Source of the DNA: Amarobacter sp964507025
GTDB lineage: Bacteria > Chloroflexota > Dehalococcoidia > Tepidiformales > Tepidiformaceae
DNA length: 64,000 nt
Direction of reading: 5' to 3'
Assembly (NCBI GenBank): GCA_964507025.1
Contig: CAZDOK010000001.1
Span: 186,001-250,000, forward strand
A program made the position numbers and the translations under genes. The notes beneath the pieces are model-generated. The model saw only the letters and a program-made list of their open reading frames with translations. It searched no databases and was not told where the DNA came from. Shown in pieces: positions 1-8,431 of the stretch; within the stretch, counting starts at the first letter, position 1; every line of letters begins with the position of its first letter.

Positions 1-622
1 GGATGGGCGTGCGCAGCAACGGCAGGGTGACCCGCAAGAAGGTCGTGACCTTGCCCGCGCCAAGCATTGCCGCCGCGTCTTCGAGCCGTGTATCGACTCG
101 GGCCCACGAAACGGAGATGATCCGCGCCGCAAGCGCGACGTTATAGAAGACGTGGGCGATGAGGATCGCCCAGATGGTATTGAGCAGGCGGATCGGCGGC
201 TCGTCGAGGCCGAAGGCCGCCTGCAGCGCATCGTTTACGATGCCCTGAGGGCCCAGTAGCGCGGTGAACGCCACCGCGACCACGATCGTGGGCAAGACGA
301 ACGGCACGGTGATGAGGGCCTCCAGCGCCGCTTTCCCCCGGAACTCGTAGCACGCCAGCACGTACGCCACTGGAATGGCCAATGTGAGCGTGACGGCCGA
401 CGAGACCGTGGCCTGCCAGGCGGTGAACCAGGCTCGCTCCAGGAAGTACGTGTCCTCGATCAGCGGCTCGATACCGCCACCGCGCGCGAACGACTCGCGC
501 ACGATGCCCTGGAGCGGGTACGCCAGGAACACGGCCAGGAAGACCAGCGCCGGCCCAAGGAGCACCAGCGCCGCCTTCCGATCCCGGAACCAGGTGCTCA
601 GCGGAGGACCGCCTTCGTCCAC
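1..622 (-). CDS. thiP: Thiamine-type ABC transporter permease (ThiP-like), N-terminal part, runs off the window
   Basis: Membrane permease that would move the substrate delivered by the binding protein encoded just upstream. The reading frame is open from about 622 to the window edge, so only the first ~207 codons are visible. Hydrophobic segments alternate with short loops, and near the visible end there is an EAA-type loop (LEDAAAMLGAG followed by RVTLP), which in this family contacts the ATPase. No ATG is available. A GTG at 622-620 inside the end of the upstream gene, or a CTG at 604-602, could start it, so the N-terminus is uncertain. It overlaps the binding-protein gene, implying coupled translation in one riboswitch-controlled operon. 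Iron(III) permeases of the same superfamily look alike; the riboswitch is what argues for thiamine or a precursor. Confidence 0.82.
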   Translation of the reverse strand, partial: MDEGGPPLSTWFRDRKAALVLLGPALVFLAVFLAYPLQGIVRESFARGGGIEPLIEDTYFLERAWFTAWQATVSSAVTLTLAIPVAYVLACYEFRGKAALEALITVPFVLPTIVVAVAFTALLGPQGIVNDALQAAFGLDEPPIRLLNTIWAILIAHVFYNVALAARIISVSWARVDTRLEDAAAMLGAGKVTTFLRVTLPLLRTPI

Positions 623-1644
623 TCGTCGATCCACTTCTGCCGGTTCGCCGCGATATCGGCGGCGCCGATATCAGCGGCGGGGACGGTTACCTCGGAGAAC
701 TTGATGAACGCCTCCGGAACCTTTGCATCCTGGTTCACCGGGTACACGGCCATCTGCCCAGGGATGTCTTCCTGCACTGGCACTCCCAGGAGGAAGTCGA
801 TGAATTCCCGCGCCAGGTCCTTCTGCTTCGTGCCTTTGAGGATCCCGGCATATTCGATCTGCCGGAACACGCCCTTTGACGGCAGGAGGTTCGCGGTGGG
901 GGCGTCCTCGCGAGGCGGGTCAGCGAAGAGCTGTTCGAAGGCCGGGCTTGTCGCGTAGCTCAGAACGATGGGCTGTTCGCCGCCATGCAACGAGAAGTTC
1001 GTGTAGTACCCGGTTTCCCACCCGTCGGTAACCACCAGGCCGTTCGAGCGCATCGCGCGCCACCAGTCCAGGTAGCCGTCTTCGCCGAAGTAGGCGACGG
1101 TCGCCACGAGGAACGCGAGCCCGGGCGACGACGACGCCGGGTTTTCGACCACCGTCATGCCGCGGTACCTGGCATCCGCAAGGTCTTCGAGCGTTGTCGG
1201 GGGCGCGATTCCGCGCTTCTCCAGCTCCGCGATGTCGTAGTTGAAGTTCACGTACCCGTAGTCGATCGGCGTGACGAATCCACCGCCTTCTGCTCTGAAT
1301 TCGGCGGGCACCTTCTCCAGGAGCGGCGACTCGTACTTCTCGAATACACCTTCGTCGAGCGCACGAGAAAGGAACGTATTGTCCACGCCGAAGGCGACAT
1401 CGCCCTCTGGCTTGCCCTTCGTGAGCACGAGGCTTGTCGTCATCGAACCGGCGTCGCCCTTCGGTAGGAGCTTGACGGTGGCGCCGTGCTCCTCCTCGAA
1501 CTGGCGAATGAGATCCTCGCTGAGATTGAACGAATCATGGGTGATGACCGTGATGGTCTTGTCGCCATCGTCGCCGCCGCATGCAGCGAGCAACAGGCCA
1601 AGGGCTGTGACGAGCCCGAAAAGGAGGGCGATGCGGACGCGCAT
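598..1644 (-). CDS. thiB: Thiamine ABC transporter substrate-binding lipoprotein (TbpA/ThiB-like)
   Basis: Extracytoplasmic binding protein, 348 aa, for thiamine or a related pyrimidine. The N-terminus is a lipoprotein signal peptide with lipobox LLAAC, the Cys at about residue 21, followed by Gly/Asp-rich spacer. The mature part has the type-2 periplasmic-binding fold pattern: TVITHDSFNLSE near the start, then FGVDNTFLSRALDEGVFEKY and DYGYVNFNYD, which closely match TbpA proteins. The gene follows a TPP riboswitch and terminator and overlaps the permease gene, so it is the first gene of a thiamine-responsive import operon; the ATPase gene presumably lies beyond the window edge. The start ATG at 1644 has a purine-rich AAGGACC about six bases upstream. 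Confidence 0.9.
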   Translation of the reverse strand: MRVRIALLFGLVTALGLLLAACGGDDGDKTITVITHDSFNLSEDLIRQFEEEHGATVKLLPKGDAGSMTTSLVLTKGKPEGDVAFGVDNTFLSRALDEGVFEKYESPLLEKVPAEFRAEGGGFVTPIDYGYVNFNYDIAELEKRGIAPPTTLEDLADARYRGMTVVENPASSSPGLAFLVATVAYFGEDGYLDWWRAMRSNGLVVTDGWETGYYTNFSLHGGEQPIVLSYATSPAFEQLFADPPREDAPTANLLPSKGVFRQIEYAGILKGTKQKDLAREFIDFLLGVPVQEDIPGQMAVYPVNQDAKVPEAFIKFSEVTVPAADIGAADIAANRQKWIDEWTKAVLR

Positions 1645-1694
1645 CAGACTGGTCCTTCCGCCGCCGGGTTAGCAGGGGCGCCTTCCGGGCAACG

Positions 1695-1722
1695 AAAAGG
1701 AGCCCGGAAAGCCCGGACTCCT
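1695..1722 (-). terminator. Intrinsic terminator of the TPP riboswitch
   Basis: On the minus strand AGGAGTCCGG pairs with CCGGGCTCCT across a short loop and is followed at once by TTTT. It lies about 25 bases after the riboswitch core and 50 bases before the binding-protein start, the position expected for a transcription-attenuation platform. Confidence 0.8.
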
Positions 1723-1747
1723 CGCATCAAGTGCTCGGCATCCGAAT

Positions 1748-1822
1748 CGCTTTCCTCCGCACGTATGAACGTGGTCAGGTTCAAGGGGTCTGATCTCAGC
1801 CCGTGAGGGCACCCCCAGCGAT
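1748..1822 (-). promoter_or_regulatory. TPP (Thi-box) riboswitch
   Basis: Read on the minus strand this has the conserved Thi-box blocks in order: GGGGTGCC, GGCTGAGATCA, ACCCCTTGAACCTGA and, after a short variable helix, GCGGAGGAAAG. CTGAGA and CCTTGAACCTGA are the thiamine pyrophosphate-binding core. With the terminator that follows, TPP binding is expected to stop transcription of the importer. Known family; the off-switch logic is inferred from the adjacent terminator. Confidence 0.95.
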
Positions 1823-2023
1823 CCCGAACAGCTATGAAATTGTCGGTTCCTACGCTACACCCGCTGCGGGGCTGGCTGCAATCGCCGGCCCGGTTACGGG
1901 GCTGTCACCCAGCTCTCACGGTCGTCCACCCGCTGGCGACCCCCGCCCCCCCGTTCATCAACGATAATCGGCCCGCACGCCGGGTGCGTAACGCTCCGTC
2001 GTAGCCATCTCAGCCCGGAGAGC

Positions 2024-2896
2024 ATGCCCACCGTGATGGTCCGCTCGCTCCGTACCCGCCTCGCCTGGCCTGAGGGCGAATCCCGCAGGGTGGTCGCGCT
2101 CCGCCGCTGCGCGCTGGCACTTGCGGCCGTGCTGCTGGTCGCGGAGGCCGTCGTTGCCGTCCGGTACTCGGGCAGCATGGGCATGCTCATGATCGTCTCG
2201 ACCGCCGGCCTTGGTGCATTCCTGTACCGCGGCCTCCAGTCTATCGGCGGCTCGCCGGGCGAAAGCGACGACGGGCTCTCCGCAATGCTCTTCGACGCCG
2301 AGACACGACTGCCAACGCGCCAGCACCTCATCGACACGCTGGCGCGCGATATCGCCCGCTCCCAGCGCTACTCGCACTCGCTCACCCTCGCCGTCGTGGC
2401 CATCAGCCAGTTCGACGAGCTCCGGGGGGCCTGGGGAGCCGGCACCGCGAACCAGGCGGTGCGGCACGTCGCTGACACCCTCCGCCGCGTGACCCGTGCA
2501 AGCGATTTCCTCGCCCGGCTCGATGACGACCGTTTCGCCGTCATCCTCCTGCAGTGCAGCGAACGGCATGCCGCGCTGTTCGCCGACCGCGTGGCCCTCG
2601 CCGTCAGCAACAGGCCGCTCCAGTCGAAGGCACGTGTGAAGGTCCCGCACTATGTCGGGGTCGAGGTGACGGCGCTCGAATACGATGTCACCCGCTACCG
2701 CGGCCCGCTGGAGTTCCTGAGCCTGGCAGGTGGCGACCTCGTCCCGGAGCGGCCCCGGATGCGGAGAGGCGCTTTCGCGGAGGACCCTCGTGGCCTCCGG
2801 CAGCAGCTTGTCCGCGACTATTACCCGGGCGGCGAGATGCAGGACTTCGCCGATGCCTATCGCGAGGCCCGCACCCGCAATCGCCACGCCGGTTGA
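2024..2896 (+). CDS. Membrane protein with degenerate GGDEF domain
   Basis: 290 aa. Two hydrophobic stretches at about residues 28-48 and 50-68 form a short membrane anchor, followed by a GGDEF-fold domain starting at TRLPTRQHLIDTL. In active diguanylate cyclases the signature is R(L/Y)GGDEF; here the same place reads RLDDDRFAVIL, so both glycines and the catalytic Glu are replaced. It is therefore unlikely to make c-di-GMP and may bind a nucleotide or act as a scaffold. A GATAAT at about 1961-1966 could be its -10 box, and GGAG precedes the ATG. It lies back to back with the thiamine operon and converges on a glycosyltransferase gene. Fold assignment is confident; function is open. Confidence 0.75.
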   Translation: MPTVMVRSLRTRLAWPEGESRRVVALRRCALALAAVLLVAEAVVAVRYSGSMGMLMIVSTAGLGAFLYRGLQSIGGSPGESDDGLSAMLFDAETRLPTRQHLIDTLARDIARSQRYSHSLTLAVVAISQFDELRGAWGAGTANQAVRHVADTLRRVTRASDFLARLDDDRFAVILLQCSERHAALFADRVALAVSNRPLQSKARVKVPHYVGVEVTALEYDVTRYRGPLEFLSLAGGDLVPERPRMRRGAFAEDPRGLRQQLVRDYYPGGEMQDFADAYREARTRNRHAG

Positions 2897-2899
2897 AGC

Positions 2900-3790
2900 C
2901 TATGGATTGGGGCGACCCAGGACGCGGTTCCTGGCCGTCCGCAGGGCATACGACACCGCGTGGATCCCGAATCTCCCCGCAATCGCCGCGCCCGTGAGCA
3001 CATCCAGCAATGCATTGCCGCGCAGGTGCTGGCGGTAGTAGCGCCACATGCCGCGGTGATGGGCCGCCATGGCCCGGTACACCGCGTGCCGCGAGCTCCC
3101 TCCCACGCGGTGCCGAACTGTGGCCATGGGGTAGTAGGCCACGACGAGCCCGGCGTCCCACACCCGGCGGCAGTAGTCCACGTCTTCGATGCTGAAGAAG
3201 TACCCCTCATCGAGCTGGCCGACCGCCTCGATCGCCCGCCGGTGGATGAGCATGAACGCGCCGGAGACCCAGTCCACTTCCCGCACTTCATCGTGCGCCC
3301 AGTCCGTCATCAGGTAACGGCTCGACCAGCGATTGCCGGGGAACAGCTTGGTGGTGAGCGAGTGGCGGTTGAAGAAGGCGTTCAGATGGGAGGGGAAGGC
3401 CCGGGCACTTGGCTGGAGCGAGCCATCCTCGTTCTCGATCCTTCCGCCCATGACGCCGATTTCCGGGTGGTCTTCAAGGTACTGTGCGGCCGGGATCAGG
3501 TTCCCATCGAGGAGCATGCTGTCGGGATTCAACAGGCAGACCACCTCTTGTTCGGGCAACGCCTCAAGGCCCTGGTTCACGGCCGTCGCGAAACCCACGT
3601 TGCGCTGGTTCTGGATGACACGGACCGCCGGGAATGCCGCACCGATCGCCTCTGTCGTGCCATCGCGCGAGTCGTTGTCGACCACCACGGTGCCTGGAAG
3701 GCATTCGGGCGCGTGCCGTGCGATCGACTCGAGGCAGCCGAGCGCGAGCTCGCGGCAATGGAACGTGACGATGACGATGCCGGAGGTCAA
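2900..3790 (-). CDS. Family 2 glycosyltransferase (rhamnosyltransferase-like)
   Basis: About 296 aa, GT-A fold. The start of the domain is IVIVTFHCRE, followed by VVVDNDSRDGT, RNVGFATAVNQGL and LLNPDSML, which match the nucleotide-sugar and metal-binding segments of family 2 enzymes such as dTDP-rhamnosyl transferases. I place the start at a TTG (3790-3788) that overlaps the TGA stop of the upstream glycosyltransferase; a longer frame to 3859 exists but would overlap that gene by 73 bases and adds no domain. Co-transcribed with the family 4 glycosyltransferase and divergent from rmlA-rmlB, so it probably uses a dTDP-sugar in cell-surface polysaccharide assembly. Acceptor unknown. Confidence 0.82.
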   Translation of the reverse strand: MTSGIVIVTFHCRELALGCLESIARHAPECLPGTVVVDNDSRDGTTEAIGAAFPAVRVIQNQRNVGFATAVNQGLEALPEQEVVCLLNPDSMLLDGNLIPAAQYLEDHPEIGVMGGRIENEDGSLQPSARAFPSHLNAFFNRHSLTTKLFPGNRWSSRYLMTDWAHDEVREVDWVSGAFMLIHRRAIEAVGQLDEGYFFSIEDVDYCRRVWDAGLVVAYYPMATVRHRVGGSSRHAVYRAMAAHHRGMWRYYRQHLRGNALLDVLTGAAIAGRFGIHAVSYALRTARNRVLGRPNP

Positions 3791-4887
3791 TGCACGAGCT
3801 CCTGGTACACCGCCACGGTCTCCCCGGCGGCTCGCTTCCATGAGTATTTCGAGGCGCACCCGAGCGACCTCGCCGAGAGCTCACGGCGCCATGCCGGGTC
3901 GCCGATGATCGCGCAGACCTCCCTCGCGATCGCCACCGGGTCCCGTGGCTCGACGAAGACCGCTCCGCCCGCGAGCACGTCGTCCATCGCTGGCGCGCGT
4001 GTGGCGATGACCGGCGTGCCGCAGGCCATCGCCTCTACTGGCGGCAGTCCGAATCCTTCGAAAAGCGACGGAAACACGAGCGCTTCGGCACCGGTGAATA
4101 GCGCCGCGAGGTCATCGTCCGGTACATACCCCAGGAACCGCACCGACCCGGCAACACCGATCCGGTGCGCCTCACGTTGGAGTGCTCCGGACAGATCGCC
4201 CGGGTTGCCGGCGAGCGCGAGCAGGGTCCCCGGGTGGCATTCGTGAATCGCCGGCATGGCGCGGATTGCGTCGACCGCGCGCTTGCCAGGTTCCGCCGTC
4301 CCCAGGCACAGGAGATACGGTCGCTCCAAACTCATTCGCTGGCGCATCGCGGCTACCGCGCCGGTGGGTGCCGGGGCGAGGCCCTCCCGCGGCGCCTCCG
4401 GGATGACGCGAATCCGCTCCGGTGCGATCCCCAGGTAGCGCACCGCATCGCTCGCCACCGCGCGCGAAGGGACGATCACCCGTTCAGCCCAGCGGGCGGT
4501 CCGGGCGATGGCCCGGTAGTACTGTCGATGGGCGAGCCGGTAGCGCCGTGGCAGGCGAAAGAACGTGAGGTCGTGAATCGTGGCAACGCGTGGCACCGGC
4601 GACCGGCGGGGCGTGTAGAAGTGGGTCGCGTGGTACAGAGCCACTTCGGAGCGCGACATTGCGCCGCCGAGCGAGCAGACCTCCCACGCGAAACGCCGAA
4701 GCGGGCCGCCCGGCGGCACTCTCAGCCATTCGACGCCGTCCAGCGGCCGCGGTGCCGCCGCGATCACCTCCACCCCTGGCACGCGCGAAAGGGCGCGAGC
4801 CAGTTCGATTGCGTACACGCCTGCCCCTGCCGGCCGTTCTGGTAGGGATGAGATGTTTAGCAAGATGCGGATGGCCGGCGCGGTCAC
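3787..4887 (-). CDS. Family 4 glycosyltransferase
   Basis: 366 aa, GT-B fold. The N-terminal half has the typical RPAGAGVYAIELARAL pattern; the C-terminal half carries FVSPS-like FPSLFEGFGLPPVEAMACG followed by PVIAT, the conserved donor-binding EX7E region of family 4 enzymes. It starts with GTG at 4887, seven bases after a TAGGAT -10 box (4900-4895), so its mRNA is probably leaderless. The stop codon overlaps the TTG start of the family 2 gene. The divergent rmlA-rmlB pair is about 40 bases away, which suggests that all four genes serve one glycan. Donor and acceptor sugars cannot be told from sequence. Confidence 0.87.
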   Translation of the reverse strand: MTAPAIRILLNISSLPERPAGAGVYAIELARALSRVPGVEVIAAAPRPLDGVEWLRVPPGGPLRRFAWEVCSLGGAMSRSEVALYHATHFYTPRRSPVPRVATIHDLTFFRLPRRYRLAHRQYYRAIARTARWAERVIVPSRAVASDAVRYLGIAPERIRVIPEAPREGLAPAPTGAVAAMRQRMSLERPYLLCLGTAEPGKRAVDAIRAMPAIHECHPGTLLALAGNPGDLSGALQREAHRIGVAGSVRFLGYVPDDDLAALFTGAEALVFPSLFEGFGLPPVEAMACGTPVIATRAPAMDDVLAGGAVFVEPRDPVAIAREVCAIIGDPAWRRELSARSLGCASKYSWKRAAGETVAVYQELVH

Positions 4888-4894
4888 TCGGGCG

Positions 4895-4920
4895 ATCCTA
4901 GAGAAGCGCCGAACTATAAT
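4895..4920. promoter_or_regulatory. Divergent leaderless promoters, glycosyltransferase operon and rmlA
   Basis: Minus strand: TAGGAT at 4900-4895, seven bases before the GTG at 4887. Plus strand: consensus TATAAT at 4915-4920, eight bases before the rmlA ATG at 4929. Transcription starting 6-8 bases after each -10 box would begin at or next to the start codon. Confidence 0.65.
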
Positions 4921-4928
4921 CCCGCCCG

Positions 4929-5987
4929 ATGAAAGGCATCGTCCTGGCCGGAGGCGTCGGCAGTCGGCTGCGGCCGTTCACCTATTCGGGTGCGAAACAA
5001 CTCGTGCCGGTGGCAAACACGCCTGTGCTTCACTTCCCCATCCGCCAGCTCGTCGAGGCCGGCATCACCGACATTGCCATGGTGGTCGGCGACACCGAAC
5101 CACAGATTCGCGCGGCCATGGGCGATGGCAGCCAGTTTGGCGCCCGCTTCACCTACATCCGTCAGCCCGCTCCCCTGGGCATTGCCCACGCTGCCGGCAT
5201 GTGCCGCGAATTCGTGGATGGCGACGGCTTCGTGCTGTACCTGGGCGACAACGTGCTTGTCGGCGGCATCGATGGGTTTGTCGCATCATTCCGCGAGTCG
5301 CCGGCCGCCGCTTCGGTTATCCTCAAGCACGTAACCGATCCACGCGCGTTCGGCGTGGCCGTCCTCGACGGTGAACGGCTCGTGCGTGTGGTCGAAAAGC
5401 CGGCCAACCCGCCTTCGGATCTCGCCGTCATTGGCGTATATGCCTTCCGTCCGCCGGTCTTCGAGGTTATCGACAGCCAGCAACCGAGTGCCCGCGGCGA
5501 GCTTGAAATCGCCGACACCATCAACGGGCTCCTGGCGCTTGGACTTCGCGTCGACACGGCGGTCACGCGGGCGCACTGGATCGACACGGGGAAGATGGAG
5601 GATATCCTGGCGGCGAACCGAACCGTGCTCGACACGTTCGAGCTGGCCATCGATCCGTCGGCTGTTGTCGATGGATGCACGCTTCGCGGCATGGTCCAGG
5701 TCGGGCGCGAGTCGTCGCTCGATGCCTGTACAGTCCACGGGCCGGTGGTTATCGGTTCGCGCTCGCGGCTGCGCAACTGCGTCATCGGGCCGTACGTCGC
5801 TATTGGCGACGGCTGCGAAGTCTCGGACGCAGTTCTCACGAACACGATCGTCATGGAGCAATCCACCATCAGCGACTGCCCGGGCGTAAGGGACTCCATG
5901 ATCGGCCGGTTTGCGGTCGTAGCCGGTGCGCCTGCACGTTCACGCCTCACGCTCGGTGACCACTCGCGCTTCGAGGCCGCCGTATGA
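4929..5987 (+). CDS. rmlA: Glucose-1-phosphate thymidylyltransferase, long form
   Basis: 352 aa. Converts glucose-1-phosphate and dTTP to dTDP-glucose. The N-terminus has the nucleotidyltransferase signature GIVLAGGVGSRLRPFT and then KQLVPVANTPV; YLGDNVLVGGI provides the metal-binding Asp. After about residue 240 there are hexapeptide-like repeats (DGCTLRG, DACTVHGPVVIGS, NCVIGPYVAIGDG), a left-handed beta-helix tail typical of the long StrD-like form rather than the short RmlA of E. coli. It overlaps rmlB by 4 bases (ATGA). The promoter suggests a leaderless mRNA. rmlC and rmlD are not in the window, so the final sugar need not be rhamnose. Confidence 0.9.
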   Translation: MKGIVLAGGVGSRLRPFTYSGAKQLVPVANTPVLHFPIRQLVEAGITDIAMVVGDTEPQIRAAMGDGSQFGARFTYIRQPAPLGIAHAAGMCREFVDGDGFVLYLGDNVLVGGIDGFVASFRESPAAASVILKHVTDPRAFGVAVLDGERLVRVVEKPANPPSDLAVIGVYAFRPPVFEVIDSQQPSARGELEIADTINGLLALGLRVDTAVTRAHWIDTGKMEDILAANRTVLDTFELAIDPSAVVDGCTLRGMVQVGRESSLDACTVHGPVVIGSRSRLRNCVIGPYVAIGDGCEVSDAVLTNTIVMEQSTISDCPGVRDSMIGRFAVVAGAPARSRLTLGDHSRFEAAV

Positions 5988-7000
5988 AGGCACTCGTTAC
6001 CGGCGGGTGCGGCTTCATCGGCAGCCACGTCGTCCGTGGCCTCCTCGCTGATGGCTGGGAGGTCACCAACCTCGACAAACTGACGTATGCCTCGAACCCG
6101 GCCAACCTGGCCGCCGATTCCGCGCACCCCCGGCTCACCATGGTCCATGGTGACATCTGCGATACCGCCCTCGTCCGCGATCTCGCTGAAGGCGTCGATG
6201 TCATCCTGAATTTCGCCGCGGAAACGCATGTCGATCGTTCGCTCCTCGACCCCGGCGTCTTTGTGCGCACCGACGTCGAAGGGGTCGTTTCCCTGCTGGA
6301 GGCGGCGCGCGATCGCCCGGGTGCCGCCCTCGTGCACATGTCGACCGACGAGGTCTTCGGCTCGCTCCCGGCTCCGGCCGAGGCGAGCGAGGAGTTCCCG
6401 TTCGCGCCGAGTTCGCCCTACTCGGCCAGCAAGGCGGCCGCCGAACTGATGATTCGCGCCTACGCCGAGACCTACGGAATGCCGGTCACGGTCGTCCGAT
6501 GCTGCAACGTCTACGGCCCGAATCAACACCTCGAGAAGTTCATTCCACTCTTCACCACGCGCGCCCTGGCCGGCGAACCCATGCCTCTGTATGGCGATGG
6601 GTTGCAGGAGCGCGAGTGGCTCTTCGTGGATGACCTGGTCGAGGCGCTGCGGGTCATCCTGCGGCAGCTGCCGGCGTCACCGGCCGTGCAGGCTGTGCAT
6701 ATCGGTTCCGGGGAGCGCGTGGCCAACATCCACGTTGCCCGCCAGATTTGCAGGCTAACCGAGAGGCCGCTTGATCTCGTGCGCCCGGTGAAGGACCGGC
6801 CCGGCCACGACCGGAGGTACGCCCTCAACTCCTCTCGCCTCCGGGCACTGGGCTGGGCCCCTCGCGTTCGCTTCGAGGAAGGACTCGCCACCACCGTGCG
6901 CTGGTACACCGACAACGCCGAGACCTGGGGAAAAGTCGCCACCGACGACTTCGGTGGGTATTTCGCGCGGCAGTACGGTGAGCGCCTCGCCGGTAGCTAG
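5984..7000 (+). CDS. rmlB: dTDP-glucose 4,6-dehydratase
   Basis: 338 aa, extended short-chain dehydrogenase. It turns dTDP-glucose into dTDP-4-keto-6-deoxyglucose. Visible are the NAD-binding GGCGFIGSH at residues 7-15, the active-site STDEVFGSL, and the YSASK catalytic Tyr/Lys pair. NFAAETHVDRS and RCCNVYGPNQ match the family closely. Translation is coupled to rmlA (ATGA overlap). It converges with moeA: the palindrome CTAG at 6997-7000 supplies the TAG stop of both genes. Confidence 0.92.
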   Translation: MKALVTGGCGFIGSHVVRGLLADGWEVTNLDKLTYASNPANLAADSAHPRLTMVHGDICDTALVRDLAEGVDVILNFAAETHVDRSLLDPGVFVRTDVEGVVSLLEAARDRPGAALVHMSTDEVFGSLPAPAEASEEFPFAPSSPYSASKAAAELMIRAYAETYGMPVTVVRCCNVYGPNQHLEKFIPLFTTRALAGEPMPLYGDGLQEREWLFVDDLVEALRVILRQLPASPAVQAVHIGSGERVANIHVARQICRLTERPLDLVRPVKDRPGHDRRYALNSSRLRALGWAPRVRFEEGLATTVRWYTDNAETWGKVATDDFGGYFARQYGERLAGS

Positions 7001-8280
7001 GGTGCGTGCTCCCAGTCGAGCATCATCACGTCGATTTCGTCCCCCGGTTTCGCCTCTGGAAGGCTCTCCGGGATGATGGTGAGCGCGTTGGCCGCGCTCA
7101 TGCTGGTCAGGATCCCCGAGCCCTGGGGGCCGGTGAGGTCGGCATACCAGCGTCCGTCCTCGCCCTGCGACACGATGCAACGGGCAAAGAACCGGCGCCC
7201 GTCGGAGTTGACCACCCGGTCGCGGGTCACCGCCTTGATGATGGGCCGCTCCCAGTCGCTCCGCCCCAGCATCTTGAAGATGGCCGGCCTCCCGAACAGC
7301 TCGAACGATACCATGGAGCTCACCGGGTTCCCCGGAAGACCAAGGTGCCCCACGCGCCGGCCGTCGGGCGCGGTGAAGGCCCCGAACGCGAGCGGCTTGC
7401 CCGGCTTCATCCGCACCGTCCAGAAGTCGATGGCGCCTTCCCGGGCAAGCACGTCCTTGACCACGTCGAAGTCCCCGCGTGAGACGCCGGCACTCGTCAC
7501 CAGCATGTCGGCGTCCAGGCCCTCCCTGATCTTGCGGGTCATGTCTTCGACCGTGTCCCTGGAGATCCCGAGCAGCCGTGGGACACCGCCGAATTTGCGC
7601 ACCATGGCCGCGACGCTGTAAGCGTTCGCATCGTAGATACGCCCGGGGAGGAGTGGCTGGCCTGGTTCGGTGATCTCGTCGCCGGTCGAAAGGACGGCCA
7701 CCACCGGGCGGCGGTACACCGTCACCTCGTTGAACCCGATGCTCGCGAGCACACCTACCTCGGAGGGCCGCAACACGCGCCCGGCAGGCACCACCGCCTG
7801 CCCCCCTTGCACGTCCTCGGCGCGAAAACGGATGTTGGCATGCACGTTCGCCGCCTTCATGACGCGGACGGTTACGCCTTTCCGCGGAGCCTCGTTCGGC
7901 CCGCGAAGCGGCTCATCGGTCTCTTCGAAAGGCACGATGGCATCCGCTCCCGGGGGCATCGGTGCTCCCGTCATGATCCGGATGGCCTCTCCGGGGCCGA
8001 TGGGCGTTTCGTGTACGTACCCGGCGGCCAGGTCGGCCACGACGCGCAGTTCCACGGGCGCTGATTCCGAGGCGCCGGTGGTGTCAGCCGCCCGTACCGC
8101 GTAGCCGTCCATCGCGGTGTTGTCCAGCGGCGGGATGTCGAACGGCGCGACGATGTCCTCGGCGAGCACCTGGCCCAGCGCATCGAGCAGCGGCTTGCGT
8201 TCGGCGGGAAGGCGATCGAAGAAGGCGAGAATCCGGTCGCGCGCTTCTTCAACGCTGATCATGTCGGACTCAGAGTGCAT
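6997..8280 (-). CDS. moeA: Molybdopterin molybdenumtransferase
   Basis: About 427 aa. Inserts molybdate into adenylylated molybdopterin in molybdenum-cofactor synthesis. The N-terminal MoeA domain begins ISVEEARDRIL and contains PLDNTAMDGYAV and IMTGAPMPPGADAIVP; the MoCF-biosynthesis domain follows with VLSTGDEI and VTSAGVSRGDFD, and the C-terminal domain includes LGLPGNPVSS. I choose the ATG at 8280 because GAGGG lies six bases upstream; the frame extends to a GTG at 8307 without adding a domain. The molybdopterin adenylyltransferase mogA is also in this window, about 13 kb away, so the organism likely makes the cofactor. The stop shares CTAG with rmlB. Confidence 0.92.
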   Translation of the reverse strand: MHSESDMISVEEARDRILAFFDRLPAERKPLLDALGQVLAEDIVAPFDIPPLDNTAMDGYAVRAADTTGASESAPVELRVVADLAAGYVHETPIGPGEAIRIMTGAPMPPGADAIVPFEETDEPLRGPNEAPRKGVTVRVMKAANVHANIRFRAEDVQGGQAVVPAGRVLRPSEVGVLASIGFNEVTVYRRPVVAVLSTGDEITEPGQPLLPGRIYDANAYSVAAMVRKFGGVPRLLGISRDTVEDMTRKIREGLDADMLVTSAGVSRGDFDVVKDVLAREGAIDFWTVRMKPGKPLAFGAFTAPDGRRVGHLGLPGNPVSSMVSFELFGRPAIFKMLGRSDWERPIIKAVTRDRVVNSDGRRFFARCIVSQGEDGRWYADLTGPQGSGILTSMSAANALTIIPESLPEAKPGDEIDVMMLDWEHAP

Positions 8281-8431
8281 GGTAGCCCTCAGTCGCGGGC
8301 TCGCCACGAGTCACTGGGATGCTGGACGAGCACCGGTGGTGATGTTTGGCGACCAGCGTACAGGGCTTCGTAAAACCCCGCAGGGCGCCCGCCGGGGCCG
8401 CCCCTGCTCTTTACAAGGTTCGAAGCTCCCC

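Noticed and set aside
5162..6529. 455-codon minus-strand frame across rmlA and rmlB
   Set aside because: Opposite strand of two confidently identified enzymes; Ser/Arg/Thr-rich with no domain.
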